The notes below the pieces were generated by a model, which saw only the letters and a list, made by a program, of their open reading frames with translations, made no database searches and was not told the DNA's origin. A stretch of DNA of 64,000 nucleotides from assembly GCA_036402115.1 (NCBI GenBank), contig DASWTM010000366.1, forward strand, positions 1 through 64,000. Reading direction: 5' to 3'. The translations under genes and the position numbers were made by a program. Source of the DNA: Chryseosolibacter sp036402115 (GTDB taxonomy: Bacteria; Bacteroidota; Bacteroidia; Cytophagales; Cyclobacteriaceae). Shown one piece after another: positions 8,516 through 18,194 of the stretch. Position 1 is the first letter of the stretch, and each line of letters starts with the position of its first letter.

Positions 8516-10378
8516 TCAATTGTGGCTCGTCAGCGCCCGTTGGATCGAGTGCTTCAGCGAAGTGAAATTTGTATTCACATTGGCCATGATTGAAATTGTA
8601 GCCATTCCGTTGGAACCGTGCTCGAGCATGACAGGCGGAAGTTGTGCCAGCTCCTGGCGAAGGCCGGATGCATCCAGGTAGGAAAGGGAAGAACTCAACT
8701 TATGTATCACCTTTCGAAGTGCCGAACTGTCTCCATCGCTGACGGCCTTGTTTAATGCCTGCTCATCATGATTAAGCATGTCCATTGTTTTTTGCAACAC
8801 TTGTCGGTATTGGTTATTGTCGCTGCAGAGCGATCTGATCTTGGGAAACATTTCCTGGGTCGTTTGGGGAATTTCCTTTTTTAGAAAAGCAATTTTCGCA
8901 AGGAGATCCTGCATCCGAAATGGCTTGACCAGCCAGTCTGTTGGACGGTATTCGCTGATGAAATCGGAATGATCAACAGCCGACTCCCCCGAGATTATTA
9001 TGACAGGTAGGTTGCGGATGCCTTCATCGTCAGACGAACGAATATTTTTCAACAACTCCAGTCCATTCAGCTCAGGCATTTGAATATCGGCAAGCACCAG
9101 GTCAAACTTGTTCATGTTGATCTGTTCCCATGCACGCTTTCCGTTACTTACTTTTTCTACTGAATGAGACGATATAGCGAGCATTTTCCCAATCAGCTCT
9201 GCATTCAATTCGTTGTCCTCCGCCAGTAAAATCCGCGTCCCGTTAGAACTACTTGTGGAAGCTTCAATCGTAGGTTCTTCCAGTTGCTCATTCACATAAT
9301 TAAAGGTGGACGTGAACCAAAAGGTACTGCCAGTCGTACTAGTCTCGACATGCAAGCTACCACCGAGCAGTCGAACAATCCGTTGAGCAATGGCAAGTCC
9401 CAAACCAAAACCGCTGGCGCGACCGTCAACCTGACGGAAAAGTTCGAATATTGTATGGAGTTTATCTCCGGGAATTCCGATGCCCGTATCCTGTACTTTG
9501 AATTTTACTGAAACCGACCGATCCGATAGCTGCACCGTTGTAGCAGAAAGTAAAATGCTCCCTTCGTTGGTATACTTAATGGCATTGGAAAGCAGGTTCG
9601 TCAGAACAACTTGAAGTTTAGTCTCATCCGTAAGCACAAGTCGCGGAAGACGCTGATCAGTGAAGAGGTCTAACTTTAATTTCTTCGCGGATGCTTTGAG
9701 CAAAAGCGAATTTGACAGATTGGATAAAAGGCTGGACAGGTCAGTGGGTCTCAGTAGTAGCTCTATTTGTGGATCATCAAGTTTACCGATCTGCATGATG
9801 TCTGCAGTCACTTTCAACAATGCGTCTGCAGAACTTCTTAAGACGTCAAGATATTTTCGTTGCTCATCGTTGACCATGCCGCGACTCAGCAGATCGCTGG
9901 CAGTTTGCATCAGCTGCAACGGGTTTTTTATTTCATGGCTTGCCATAGACATGAAAGCGGTCCGTTTTTGTAATGCTTTGTCAGACTCCGCTTTTTGTTG
10001 CACGAGCTTTTTCTCATGCTTACTCGCGTTCGACCGTTCGAAGATGGCATGGCAATGAAACCGCGTTCCATCCTTTGAAACATGGACCTTGCTCATGATG
10101 CACACGGGAATGGTCTCAGTAGGAGTGACGTGAAGATCGCACATCATTTCACTCGCAAAACCCTGTAAGGCGAGCATCGGCAGGTGATGAACCTCGTAGA
10201 AAAGCTTGCTTGCCGTTGACAAGTAATTTTGGAACCGATTGCCATGTACGGGAAGAACGAATGACTGAACCATCCGACTGAACGCATTATTAACCTGGAG
10301 GATTCCCCCTGTTGCGTCAGCGTAGACGAGCCCGCACGGGGCCATGTCTGACAAATCAATGTGCAACGGACCTGACAT
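8516..10378 (-). CDS. PAS hybrid histidine kinase with receiver and HPt domains
   Basis: A 620-aa soluble hybrid kinase. Domains in order: PAS (about residues 5-115) with the FYEVHHLPML segment also seen in RsbP-like PAS proteins; HisKA with H box MASHEIKNPL (His near 148); HATPase_c (NLLSNAIKYT, DTGIGIPG, GFGLGLAI); receiver (LLAEDN; ADIQMP; KPF); and a C-terminal HPt domain with HKLSSSLSYLDA. It can therefore run a His-Asp-His relay internally and pass the phosphate to an external receiver, none of which is encoded adjacently. The ATG at 10378 was chosen; a GTG at 10393 is possible. Either start lies inside the hydrolase gene, so the two are translationally coupled and the hydrolase probably supplies the PAS signal. 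Confidence 0.92.
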   Translation of the reverse strand: MSGPLHIDLSDMAPCGLVYADATGGILQVNNAFSRMVQSFVLPVHGNRFQNYLSTASKLFYEVHHLPMLALQGFASEMMCDLHVTPTETIPVCIMSKVHVSKDGTRFHCHAIFERSNASKHEKKLVQQKAESDKALQKRTAFMSMASHEIKNPLQLMQTASDLLSRGMVNDEQRKYLDVLRSSADALLKVTADIMQIGKLDDPQIELLLRPTDLSSLLSNLSNSLLLKASAKKLKLDLFTDQRLPRLVLTDETKLQVVLTNLLSNAIKYTNEGSILLSATTVQLSDRSVSVKFKVQDTGIGIPGDKLHTIFELFRQVDGRASGFGLGLAIAQRIVRLLGGSLHVETSTTGSTFWFTSTFNYVNEQLEEPTIEASTSSSNGTRILLAEDNELNAELIGKMLAISSHSVEKVSNGKRAWEQINMNKFDLVLADIQMPELNGLELLKNIRSSDDEGIRNLPVIIISGESAVDHSDFISEYRPTDWLVKPFRMQDLLAKIAFLKKEIPQTTQEMFPKIRSLCSDNNQYRQVLQKTMDMLNHDEQALNKAVSDGDSSALRKVIHKLSSSLSYLDASGLRQELAQLPPVMLEHGSNGMATISIMANVNTNFTSLKHSIQRALTSHN

Positions 10379-11198
10379 TTTTCTGTGCCCCACTTATCTC
10401 CAGTAAATAATTGTGAATTGCATGCGCGGTTTGGGCCGCATCACTGACATGTGGACAATGCCCGACAGCTGATAACGTTACCAACACGCTGTTCGAAATC
10501 TCCTCCGACAGGTACTTGCCAACTGATAGCGGAGCAATACTGTCGTCCATGCACTGCAGCAGTAAGGTCCTTGACGTGACCAATTTCATGTCAGCACGAT
10601 GGTCAGACAAGAATGTTACTTTCGCAAAATGTTTGGCGATGTCCGGATCGGTGGCACAGAAACTTTCGTTCAGGCGCGCCTCCAGTTCCGGCCGATCTTC
10701 ATTCTGCATAATAACCGGTGTAATAACATCGGCCCACGCGCGAAAATTCGTCTCAAGCAACGCCACTAAACCTGCGATTGTCTCGGATGTGAATCCGCCA
10801 TGGTAATCACCGCGATTCAAATAACAAGGTGACGCTGCAATGAGGATGAGATTTGAAAAGAGATCTCGGTCGTGAATGCTTGCAAGTGCACCAATCGTTG
10901 CTCCAACCGAATGGCCGATAAAGATGGGCGATCGGAGCTGCATTGTTTCACAGATTTCGATCAAGTCGTAGGCATATTGATGAAGCGATGCGTATCGATG
11001 GTAGGAGTGCAGACTGGTGTCCGACTTTCCTGCTCCGACATGATCATAAAGGATAAGCCGATACTCTTTTTCGAAGTAAGGTATCAAGGGCAGCCACATC
11101 TCCTGGCTGCATCCGAATCCATGCGAAAAAATGATATCGCGACTGCCAGCCGGATTACCCATGATTCGAACGGCATGTTTAGTTATGATCGAGGACAT
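10356..11198 (-). CDS. rsbQ: RsbQ/KAI2-like alpha/beta hydrolase
   Basis: The 280-aa protein matches the RsbQ family of alpha/beta hydrolases, bacterial relatives of the plant karrikin and strigolactone receptors KAI2 and D14. Ser97 (GHSVGA), Asp219 (CMDDS) and His247 (VGHCPH) form the triad at almost the positions known for Bacillus RsbQ. The SHGFGCSQEMW oxyanion region and YDHVGAGKSD loop are also typical. In Bacillus, RsbQ activates RsbP through the PAS domain of RsbP, probably by making a small ligand. Here the stop lies inside the start of a PAS hybrid kinase (overlap 23 bp), so RsbQ appears to feed a phosphorelay instead of a phosphatase. The symbol reflects family membership; function in this organism is inferred. 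Confidence 0.88.
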   Translation of the reverse strand: MSSIITKHAVRIMGNPAGSRDIIFSHGFGCSQEMWLPLIPYFEKEYRLILYDHVGAGKSDTSLHSYHRYASLHQYAYDLIEICETMQLRSPIFIGHSVGATIGALASIHDRDLFSNLILIAASPCYLNRGDYHGGFTSETIAGLVALLETNFRAWADVITPVIMQNEDRPELEARLNESFCATDPDIAKHFAKVTFLSDHRADMKLVTSRTLLLQCMDDSIAPLSVGKYLSEEISNSVLVTLSAVGHCPHVSDAAQTAHAIHNYLLEISGAQKNVRSVAH

Positions 11199-11747
11199 CT
11201 GATGATTCCAAACACAAATTTTGCTCTTGTTACGTCAATTCGTAATCGGTAAGAATACGTAATCTCATCTTCATTGAGTCGGTATGTTTTGGTACAAGCG
11301 CGTGGGAGACCTAGCGTCATCCATCTACGATCACGCACCCGGAGCAGCTAAAAATGCTGACTTCGGAACAAAGTATATGTTCGAACACACAGCAAATATT
11401 GTTTGGATCTATGTTTGGTAACCGATTGCATTATATTGCAACTAGCTTCCTTCAGCTGTGTCCGATTAGTTTATAGATCGGGTATTTCGCGTTCTGTACA
11501 TTGATTAGCGAACGGTTAGCTCATTAGTTTGAAATTATTTCAACACCTGCCAGTCCGATTGACCTTGAAAAACGACCTCGCAATCGGTTTCTTAAATGAG
11601 CAACAATCGATTGTGTAAACGTTTTCGAGAAGTTTTTCATCAATTTGTAACTATTGGGTTGACAAAACTTCTACTTTTCAGATTGGGACAGCACCTAACA
11701 AAGTTCTGTCCCCTTAAACTTAACCAAATTAATTAACCCAAATTACG
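11199..11747. other. 549-base intergenic region upstream of the susCD-like operon
   Basis: This gap separates the divergent hydrolase gene from the SusC-like gene and must hold both promoters. I see a TAnnTTTG match, TATGTTTG (11410-11417), without a -33 partner at the right distance. Near the operon there is an AAACGTTT palindrome (11617-11624), the core of many LacI-type operators, followed by TTGACA at 11659. A long AT-rich leader free of strong hairpins precedes the ATG at 11748. No convincing gene was found, and none of the sites is certain. Confidence 0.35.
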
Positions 11748-14700
11748 ATGAAAGAATACTCGAGATTGAGTGTCGCAACCCTTGTGTTGTGGCTTTTCTC
11801 ATCGATGGCTTTCGCCCAGGACCGCACGGTTTCAGGGAAAATTGTCGATGAAACTGGGCAACCTCTGCCTGGTGTAAACGTGATTGTGAAGGGCACATCC
11901 TCCGGTACAGTATCAGATGGAGATGGAGCTTACACAATCGGAGGAGTGAATGAGAACTCCGTACTTGTGTTCAGCTTTGTTGGATACAACACGAAGGAAT
12001 TCACGGTCGGATCAAACACAGCCATCAATGTAGACATGGCTCCTGATGCAACTTCGCTTGATGAAGTTGTCGTTATCGGCTATGGCGAACAAAAGAAGGC
12101 GCTGGTTACCGGTGCAAATATTCGCCAGGATGGAGCCAAATTGCAGGCCCTTAATACAAGCAGTGCGATGGAAGCACTTCAGGGGATCACACCCGGTGTA
12201 AGCGTTTCGCGAAACAGTGGTCAACCCGGTGCTGGTACACGTGTCCGCATCCGCGGGATCGGAACGATAGCCAACTCAAACCCGCTTTATGTTGTAGACG
12301 GTGTTCCGGTTGGTTATGACATCAACTACCTCGCTCCGTCAGACATCGAATCCATTGACGTATTGAAGGATGCGGCCTCAGCTGCGATTTATGGTTCGCG
12401 CGGGGCTAATGGTGTTGTGCTTGTTACAACCCGCAAGGGCAAGCAAGGTGCAAAACCTCAGATCGCATACAACGGATTCATGGGTGTGCAGAACATTTAC
12501 AAGAAGCCGCCAACGCTGAATGCGCAGGAATACATGTTCATCATGGATGAAGGCCTCGCCAATGACGGAAAGGCGCTCACAAACTGGGAGAATGAAATCA
12601 AAACCAACAACTGGCTTAACACACAACGCACTGGCCTAGGCGCAGAATACGGAACATATGTCTGGGACAAGCTGCAGAGCGGATGGAAGGGTACGAACTG
12701 GGTGGATGAGATCACACAGGAAGATGCTCCGATCTCAAGTCATGCGCTGAATATTACAGGAGCATCAGAAGATATCACCTATGGTGCAGGTTTCTCTTAC
12801 CTCAATCAGGCTGGTATGATCGGTGGTGACATTATCGATGCAGGCTTAAAGAGAATTACTGCGCGCCTCAATACTGAAATTAAGCTGGTTAAAATCAAAG
12901 ATCGTGATCTCCTCAAAATTGGTGAGAACGTAACCTTTACAAATTCGCGTACACGCGGAACGGGTACTGGCAACATCTACTGGAACGACTTGCACGATGC
13001 GTTGGTGATCAACCCGCTAATGCCTGCATACTGGGAAGGATCGCCAAGTGAATACGGCTTTGCACCAACACTTGAAGGTGTAAACCTCGGGCAGGCGAAT
13101 CCAATCGCAACTATGTTCTATCGTCACAACTTTAACTGGAACAAAGGAAATAATATCATCGGTAACGTGTACGGGGAACTTGAACCATTGGCCGGTCTTA
13201 AGATCCGCTCTTCCTACGGTATCAACTCATGGTTCGGCCACGGACGCAATTACGCTCCGGCTTATGGCTTAAGCTCGCAGTTCAACCGGGCGGAGTCGGC
13301 TGTATCAATTGAGCAGAGTGCCTACCAGGGCGCAAATACAACCTGGACAAACACGGCTTCTTACGAGAGAACCTTCAATGACCACTTCGTTCAGTTACTT
13401 GCAGGTACGGAGCAGATCCGTTACGATGTATTGAACTTCAGCGTGGGAGGCAGAAGCCTTCGGCCACTTTACAACGGTCCTGGCTATGCGTATCTCGACA
13501 ACACAGCTCCCCCAGCATCTACAGCAGATGTAGACAACTGGGGTCGTGATTATGCTGCCAATGGCGGTGGTATCCAATCGTATATGGGTCGTATTTCTTA
13601 CAACTATAAGGAGAAATATCTGCTGGACTTCACAGCAAGAAGAGATGGCTCATCAAACTTCATCGGAGACAAGCGTTACGGTAATTTCTTTGCGGTGTCT
13701 GGCGGCTGGAATTTCATGGAAGAAACATTCATGTCAGGACTTACCAGCCTCTTCAATTATGGTAAACTTCGCGCAAGCTGGGGACAAAATGGAAACCAGG
13801 ACGTAGGAGCATTCCGCTACCTCACCAATATTGTTCCATTGGGTCAGGGCTACTATTTCGGAAGCAACAAGCTTAGCTCGGCAACTACCTACATCCCTGA
13901 AAATACACCGAACCCGAACTTAGGTTGGGAAACTTCTGAACAGCTCGACATCGGACTTGATGCAGCATTCCTGAATTCGAAACTGTCTGTTACACTCGAC
14001 TGGTATCAGAAAATTACCAAGGACTGGCTGGTCCGCGCTCCGGTGCTGGGTACGACCGGTGCAGCAGCGCCATGGATCAATGGTGGTGACGTAAAGAACT
14101 CGGGTGTCGAGTTTATCCTTGGCTGGAAAGACAAGGTTGGAGATGTGCAGTATGGTGTTACCGTAAGTGGTGCGACAGTAAAGAACGAAGTGACTCGTCT
14201 CGCGAATGCTGAAGGGATCATCAACGGAGCATCCGATGTTTTATCGCAGGGTACTTCATTCGTATCACGCGTTCAGGTAGGCAAGCCGATCGGTTATTTC
14301 TATGGCTTCAAGACCGATGGTATCCTTCAGAATCAGGCAGAAGTTGACGCGTATGTTGGCCCTGAAGGTCTTCCGATGCAGTTCGCGGACAACAATGGTC
14401 TTCGCCCCGGTGATGTGCGATTCGTAGATCAGAACAACGATGGAAAGATTGACGAAAAAGATAAAGTGATGCTTGGCAATCCGATTCCTGATTTCGAATT
14501 GGGTGTGCAGCTGAATGCTTCATGGAAGGGTATCTATGCGAACGTCACGATGGCGGGCAAGTTCGGCCATCAGATCATGCGCTCATACCGCTCTTTTGCA
14601 GATCAGTTTGAGCAGAACTACACCACGGAGGTATTCGGCAGATGGCACGGTGAAGGCACTTCTAATCGCATTCCTCGGCTCAGCTCTGTATCCCACCGCA

Positions 14701-14987
14701 ATCAGCAATACATCTCTGACATCTACATGCATGACGGAGACTTTATGCGGATCAGTAACCTGACCGTTGGATATGATTTTGGAAGTCTGGCACGTAAAGC
14801 GGGATGGTTCAATGGCGCGCAAGTCTACATGTCAGTGAACAACCTGTACACGTTTACAAAGTATGATGGAATGGATCCTGAAGTGACCTTCGGTGGCGCT
14901 GATGATATGCAATGGGCATCCGGAATAGACCTCGGTCTGTATCCGCTGCCACGCACAGTAATGTTGGGTGTGAATCTCACTTTCTAA
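11748..14987 (+). CDS. susC: SusC/RagA-type TonB-dependent outer-membrane transporter
   Basis: A 1079-aa protein with a signal peptide ending near AFAQ (residue 24), an N-terminal carboxypeptidase-like regulatory domain (TVSGKIVDETGQPLPGVNV), the SusC-specific TonB box region (DEVVVIGYG), a plug domain (RIRGIGTIANSNPLYVVDG, then SIDVLKDAASAAIYGSRGANG) and a long C-terminal 22-strand barrel ending in Phe. It pairs with the SusD-like lipoprotein three bases downstream to form a substrate-binding, TonB-driven importer of oligomers such as glycans or peptides. No glycosidase, lyase or peptidase gene is attached, so the substrate cannot be told. The symbol refers to family only. Confidence 0.96.
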   Translation: MKEYSRLSVATLVLWLFSSMAFAQDRTVSGKIVDETGQPLPGVNVIVKGTSSGTVSDGDGAYTIGGVNENSVLVFSFVGYNTKEFTVGSNTAINVDMAPDATSLDEVVVIGYGEQKKALVTGANIRQDGAKLQALNTSSAMEALQGITPGVSVSRNSGQPGAGTRVRIRGIGTIANSNPLYVVDGVPVGYDINYLAPSDIESIDVLKDAASAAIYGSRGANGVVLVTTRKGKQGAKPQIAYNGFMGVQNIYKKPPTLNAQEYMFIMDEGLANDGKALTNWENEIKTNNWLNTQRTGLGAEYGTYVWDKLQSGWKGTNWVDEITQEDAPISSHALNITGASEDITYGAGFSYLNQAGMIGGDIIDAGLKRITARLNTEIKLVKIKDRDLLKIGENVTFTNSRTRGTGTGNIYWNDLHDALVINPLMPAYWEGSPSEYGFAPTLEGVNLGQANPIATMFYRHNFNWNKGNNIIGNVYGELEPLAGLKIRSSYGINSWFGHGRNYAPAYGLSSQFNRAESAVSIEQSAYQGANTTWTNTASYERTFNDHFVQLLAGTEQIRYDVLNFSVGGRSLRPLYNGPGYAYLDNTAPPASTADVDNWGRDYAANGGGIQSYMGRISYNYKEKYLLDFTARRDGSSNFIGDKRYGNFFAVSGGWNFMEETFMSGLTSLFNYGKLRASWGQNGNQDVGAFRYLTNIVPLGQGYYFGSNKLSSATTYIPENTPNPNLGWETSEQLDIGLDAAFLNSKLSVTLDWYQKITKDWLVRAPVLGTTGAAAPWINGGDVKNSGVEFILGWKDKVGDVQYGVTVSGATVKNEVTRLANAEGIINGASDVLSQGTSFVSRVQVGKPIGYFYGFKTDGILQNQAEVDAYVGPEGLPMQFADNNGLRPGDVRFVDQNNDGKIDEKDKVMLGNPIPDFELGVQLNASWKGIYANVTMAGKFGHQIMRSYRSFADQFEQNYTTEVFGRWHGEGTSNRIPRLSSVSHRNQQYISDIYMHDGDFMRISNLTVGYDFGSLARKAGWFNGAQVYMSVNNLYTFTKYDGMDPEVTFGGADDMQWASGIDLGLYPLPRTVMLGVNLTF

Positions 14988-14990
14988 AAG

Positions 14991-16733
14991 ATGAAAATGA
15001 ATACAATGAAAAAGATCAGATATATAGCAATGGCCGTTATGCTTCTTGCATTGGCCGGCTGTGACGACTCGTTTCTCGATGCAACGAACCGATTTGGGTC
15101 GAACACGGACACGTTCTACAAAACCAAAGCAGATTTTGATGCTGCGTTGGCTGGTGTATACAATACATTATACCTGGCAGGCGGAAACGTTTTTGCCGAG
15201 GAGCATATAACGGCAACGCTACTGGAAGACGTTGTGTTGGGTGGTGGCGGACCCGATGATCAGGGCGCAAAAAACGTGGATAATTTCGTTGATCCCAACG
15301 ATGATACCTACCGCGACCTTTGGGTAGAAGCTTACAACGGTATCTTCCGTGCCAACAACGTGATTGAAAAGATCGCAGAAGCTGATCTGTCCGATGACTT
15401 CGACAGTGCAGAGGAAGAACAGGCGTATAAAAATCAGGTCCTTGGCGAAATGTATTTTATGCGAGGTTTCTTATTGTTTCGCGCAGCTAAGTTCTTTGGT
15501 GGTATGCCATTGATTACGTCCACAACAACACCACGGGATGTGCCGCGTGCAACATTCACGGAGACGTTTGGGCAGATTGCTGCCGACTTGCAGCAATCCA
15601 TCACACTCCTTCCTCGCATTAGTCCTGCCGCCATTCCGGCTACGGAGTATGGCCATGCAAACGTATGGGTGGCGAAAGGTTACTTAGCACGAGTGTACTT
15701 GTTTTACACGGGGTACATGACGAATATCGAAAATCAGGCAACCACTGCAGTCACACTGCCTGATGGAGGTACAATCACAAAGCAACAAGTCATTGATGAG
15801 CTCGCTGATGTGATCAACAACAGTGGCTATCAGCTTCAGAATGACTTCCGTAACCTGTGGCCGTACAGCTATGTGAACCAGAGCGCAGGCGCGGTAAAGT
15901 ATCCGTATGCGGCAGAAAACAATTTGCAATGGGCAGGTCAGGATGGCTTCAATAGTACAATCGGTACGGGCAACACAGAGGTGATGTTCTCACTTCGCTA
16001 TTCATTTGCCGACTGGGGTTGGGCGAAGGGTCAACGGACTACCAACCGTGCACCATTGTTCATGGGACTTCGTGGTAACTCAGGCCTTACACCTTTCGGA
16101 GAAGGATGGGGATGGGGAACCGTTCATACCGACTTTTATGAAGACTGGGATGACAATGACCTGAGGAAAAAGGGTTCGGTGATCCAGGTAGGCGTGGCCG
16201 AAGAGGGAACACAGGGCTACCAGCCTGACAAAGGTGATCATGAAACCGGGCTCTTTAACAAGAAGTACATGCACCTGGAATACGATAATGGTGGCGGTAT
16301 GAAAGGTCTGTTCAACTACATCTACGGCTGGACGAACACGGATATGCAGTTGAGACATGCTCAGGATTTCTATTACCTGCGTTTCGCGGATGTATTGTTG
16401 ATGATGTCTGAACTTACCGAAGACGCCCAATATATGAACCGTGTTCGCGAGCGTGCCGGCCTTGATCCAGTAGCCTACTCGTTGGATGCCCTGAAGCAGG
16501 AACGTTTGCATGAGCTGGCATTCGAAGGTCTGCGTTGGTTTGACCTTGTTCGCTGGGGTGATGTCAATAATCCAGCAAAAAATTACTTCGATGATGAGAT
16601 CGATGTGCGCAACTCCGGTAGTCCTGCCAAGTATAAGGTTACCTATCCGACAGCCACGAAAGGTCTCGTTTCAATTCCTGAGTCGGAGATCAGGTTGTCT
16701 AACGGTGTTTACGAACAAAACCCGGGATGGTAA
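14991..16733 (+). CDS. susD: SusD/RagB-type substrate-binding surface lipoprotein
   Basis: The 580-aa lipoprotein has a signal peptide with lipobox LAGC (Cys24), the N-terminal SusD-like helical region (FDAALAGVYNTLY, FRANNVIEKI, GEMYFMRGFLLFRAAKFFGG) and the C-terminal RagB/SusD motif (LHELAFEGLRWFDLVRWGD). It forms the lid over the SusC barrel. An alternative start at 15006 (MKKIRY) is possible, but 14991 gives a three-base gap to susC. The protein contains an unusually Trp- and Tyr-rich middle segment, consistent with carbohydrate or aromatic stacking, although the ligand is unknown. Confidence 0.95.
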   Translation: MKMNTMKKIRYIAMAVMLLALAGCDDSFLDATNRFGSNTDTFYKTKADFDAALAGVYNTLYLAGGNVFAEEHITATLLEDVVLGGGGPDDQGAKNVDNFVDPNDDTYRDLWVEAYNGIFRANNVIEKIAEADLSDDFDSAEEEQAYKNQVLGEMYFMRGFLLFRAAKFFGGMPLITSTTTPRDVPRATFTETFGQIAADLQQSITLLPRISPAAIPATEYGHANVWVAKGYLARVYLFYTGYMTNIENQATTAVTLPDGGTITKQQVIDELADVINNSGYQLQNDFRNLWPYSYVNQSAGAVKYPYAAENNLQWAGQDGFNSTIGTGNTEVMFSLRYSFADWGWAKGQRTTNRAPLFMGLRGNSGLTPFGEGWGWGTVHTDFYEDWDDNDLRKKGSVIQVGVAEEGTQGYQPDKGDHETGLFNKKYMHLEYDNGGGMKGLFNYIYGWTNTDMQLRHAQDFYYLRFADVLLMMSELTEDAQYMNRVRERAGLDPVAYSLDALKQERLHELAFEGLRWFDLVRWGDVNNPAKNYFDDEIDVRNSGSPAKYKVTYPTATKGLVSIPESEIRLSNGVYEQNPGW

Positions 16734-16760
16734 TCACTACAACTTCTAAAAGAAACAGTT

Positions 16761-17588
16761 ATGAAATCGATTAAGAAAATAACAACGTTAGTCATAGCAG
16801 GCGCGATGCTATTGATGGGCGCCTGCGAGACAATTGAGGACCGCGATGTGCTCACAAACAGTTTTGATCCGGATAACATCCAGCTCGAAGTAATTCAGAC
16901 TGCGAATGGCAAAGGAAACGGACTCACACTGAAAATGAACACTCCGGGTGTGATCGGATACTGGGACTACCTCATTGACAAAAAGTATAGTGATGTAGTA
17001 AACAATGTTGTGTTCCCGATTCCGGGTAAGCATACATTTACTTATCGCGTAGCAACTCCGTACATAAAGGATGGAGATCCTTCGCAGCGCGAGTACATTA
17101 ACAAAACGATTGATGTAAACATTGAGGTACTTGATCAACCATTGCCAGAAGCTTACTATAAGTTGATCGGCCCGAACCTGGAGGGTAAGACATGGGTCTT
17201 TGCCGGGGCCGGAGGTGACAATCAGCAATGGTGGTTTATGTCCGATCCAAAAAATCCGTGGGGTCTATGGTGGAATGCTGGAGGTACATGCTGTGCTCCT
17301 GGCGATGTAGGAGGTAAGATGGTGTTCGACCTCGATGGAGCCGCGAACTACACTTACTACGAAAATGCAGGTGCCGCAGGAACGAAGGGTAGCTTCTCTT
17401 TTAGTGGTGATTTTAAAAAGCTCTTCATCAGCGGGGGTGTCAATCTGCTGGGCGCTACGTTTCAAAGCAGCGGTAACAACAATGGCGAGTATTCGGTTGT
17501 TGAACTGACGGATGACCGACTTGTTCTGCATACCGATACAAATAATGCAGGCACAGGCTGGACTTGGGTATTTGTACCCCAGAACTAA
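16761..17588 (+). CDS. SusE/SusF-like surface lipoprotein
   Basis: This 275-aa protein has a signal peptide with lipobox MGAC (Cys22), a predicted beta-sandwich like the PKD-type domain of SusE-like proteins (about 35-125), and a C-terminal beta-rich domain with many Trp residues (QQWWFMSD, WGLWWNAGG, GWTWVF) that resembles a carbohydrate-binding module. It is the third and last gene of the operon, 27 bases after susD and followed by a strong terminator. A vicinal pair of cysteines (TCCAPG) may form a disulfide or bind a metal. The likely role is capture of the substrate at the cell surface; the ligand is unknown. Confidence 0.8.
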   Translation: MKSIKKITTLVIAGAMLLMGACETIEDRDVLTNSFDPDNIQLEVIQTANGKGNGLTLKMNTPGVIGYWDYLIDKKYSDVVNNVVFPIPGKHTFTYRVATPYIKDGDPSQREYINKTIDVNIEVLDQPLPEAYYKLIGPNLEGKTWVFAGAGGDNQQWWFMSDPKNPWGLWWNAGGTCCAPGDVGGKMVFDLDGAANYTYYENAGAAGTKGSFSFSGDFKKLFISGGVNLLGATFQSSGNNNGEYSVVELTDDRLVLHTDTNNAGTGWTWVFVPQN

Positions 17589-17610
17589 CCGGCTAGTTGA
17601 AACTCATGTG

Positions 17611-17646
17611 AAAGCCCGTCTTAACCGTAAGACGGGCTTTTTTTTT
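17611..17646 (+). terminator. Rho-independent terminator of the susCDE-like operon
   Basis: A perfect 13-bp stem (17611-17623 paired with 17628-17640) with the four-base loop ACCG is followed by a run of T to 17646. It lies 22 bases after the stop of the SusE-like gene. This is the strongest terminator in the window. Since the left arm starts with AAA, it may also act on the minus strand. Confidence 0.93.
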
Positions 17647-17744
17647 ACTCGCATCGCAAGAATGATTTGTCGGCCTGAGAATATCGGCAGAACATAAAGC
17701 CTGCTGTGCAACAGAGTTAAACGGTCGTATGCAGGCCGGGCTTA

Positions 17745-18194
17745 CTATTCTGTTGAAAATTCAGTCGTTTGGCCCATCACACATTTCCACGAACCCGCTT
17801 CACGTTGGTATAGAAACGTGGACCGGCAGTCATTCGAGTATTCAATGTTTTCATAAATAAACCTGTCTTTAACACGAAAGGTGATTAACACACTCGAATT
17901 TAGAACCTTTACAGTAACGCTGTCGAGGGACTGAGAGATCCAGCGAGAGTTCGGTGTCGCTCCGAGTGCAACCTGGCTGTCGAGATACGCTTTGCGACTC
18001 AACAGTTTCCCTGACGTATTCACATATGTGAAATCGGGGCTCAAAATTCGCTCGAGCGTATTGATGTCGCCTTCCACCACGGCCTTTGACCGCTGCCTGG
18101 CCAGAGCAATGATTTCTTCTTCCACGTTTGCTGTCCGATACGTGCTGTCGCAAGACGCCATAAAAATCATTATCAAAAGGGCCGTATGCTTCAT
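17745..18194 (-). CDS. NTF2-like (DUF4440-type) lipoprotein
   Basis: From the ATG at 18194 the protein has 149 aa, starting with a lipoprotein signal (MKHTALLIMIFMASC, Cys15). The rest fits the NTF2-like fold of DUF4440/SnoaL-type proteins: an N-terminal helix (IALARQRSKAVVEGDINTLERIL), then SPDFTYVNTSGKLLSRKAYL and four strands ending in WKCVMGQTT. Such proteins occur as enzymes or ligand binders in many roles; the function here is not known. A longer frame to 18311 exists but would place the signal peptide internally. The gene stands alone, convergent with the sus-like operon. Confidence 0.8.
   Translation of the reverse strand: MKHTALLIMIFMASCDSTYRTANVEEEIIALARQRSKAVVEGDINTLERILSPDFTYVNTSGKLLSRKAYLDSQVALGATPNSRWISQSLDSVTVKVLNSSVLITFRVKDRFIYENIEYSNDCRSTFLYQREAGSWKCVMGQTTEFSTE

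Noticed and set aside
11410..11417. TATGTTTG as the promoter of the susC-like gene
   Set aside because: No TTTG 19-21 bases upstream and more than 300 bases from the ATG.
11596..11736. Short plus-strand ORF upstream of the susC-like gene
   Set aside because: Lies where promoter and leader are expected, no features, ends just before the ATG; probably chance.
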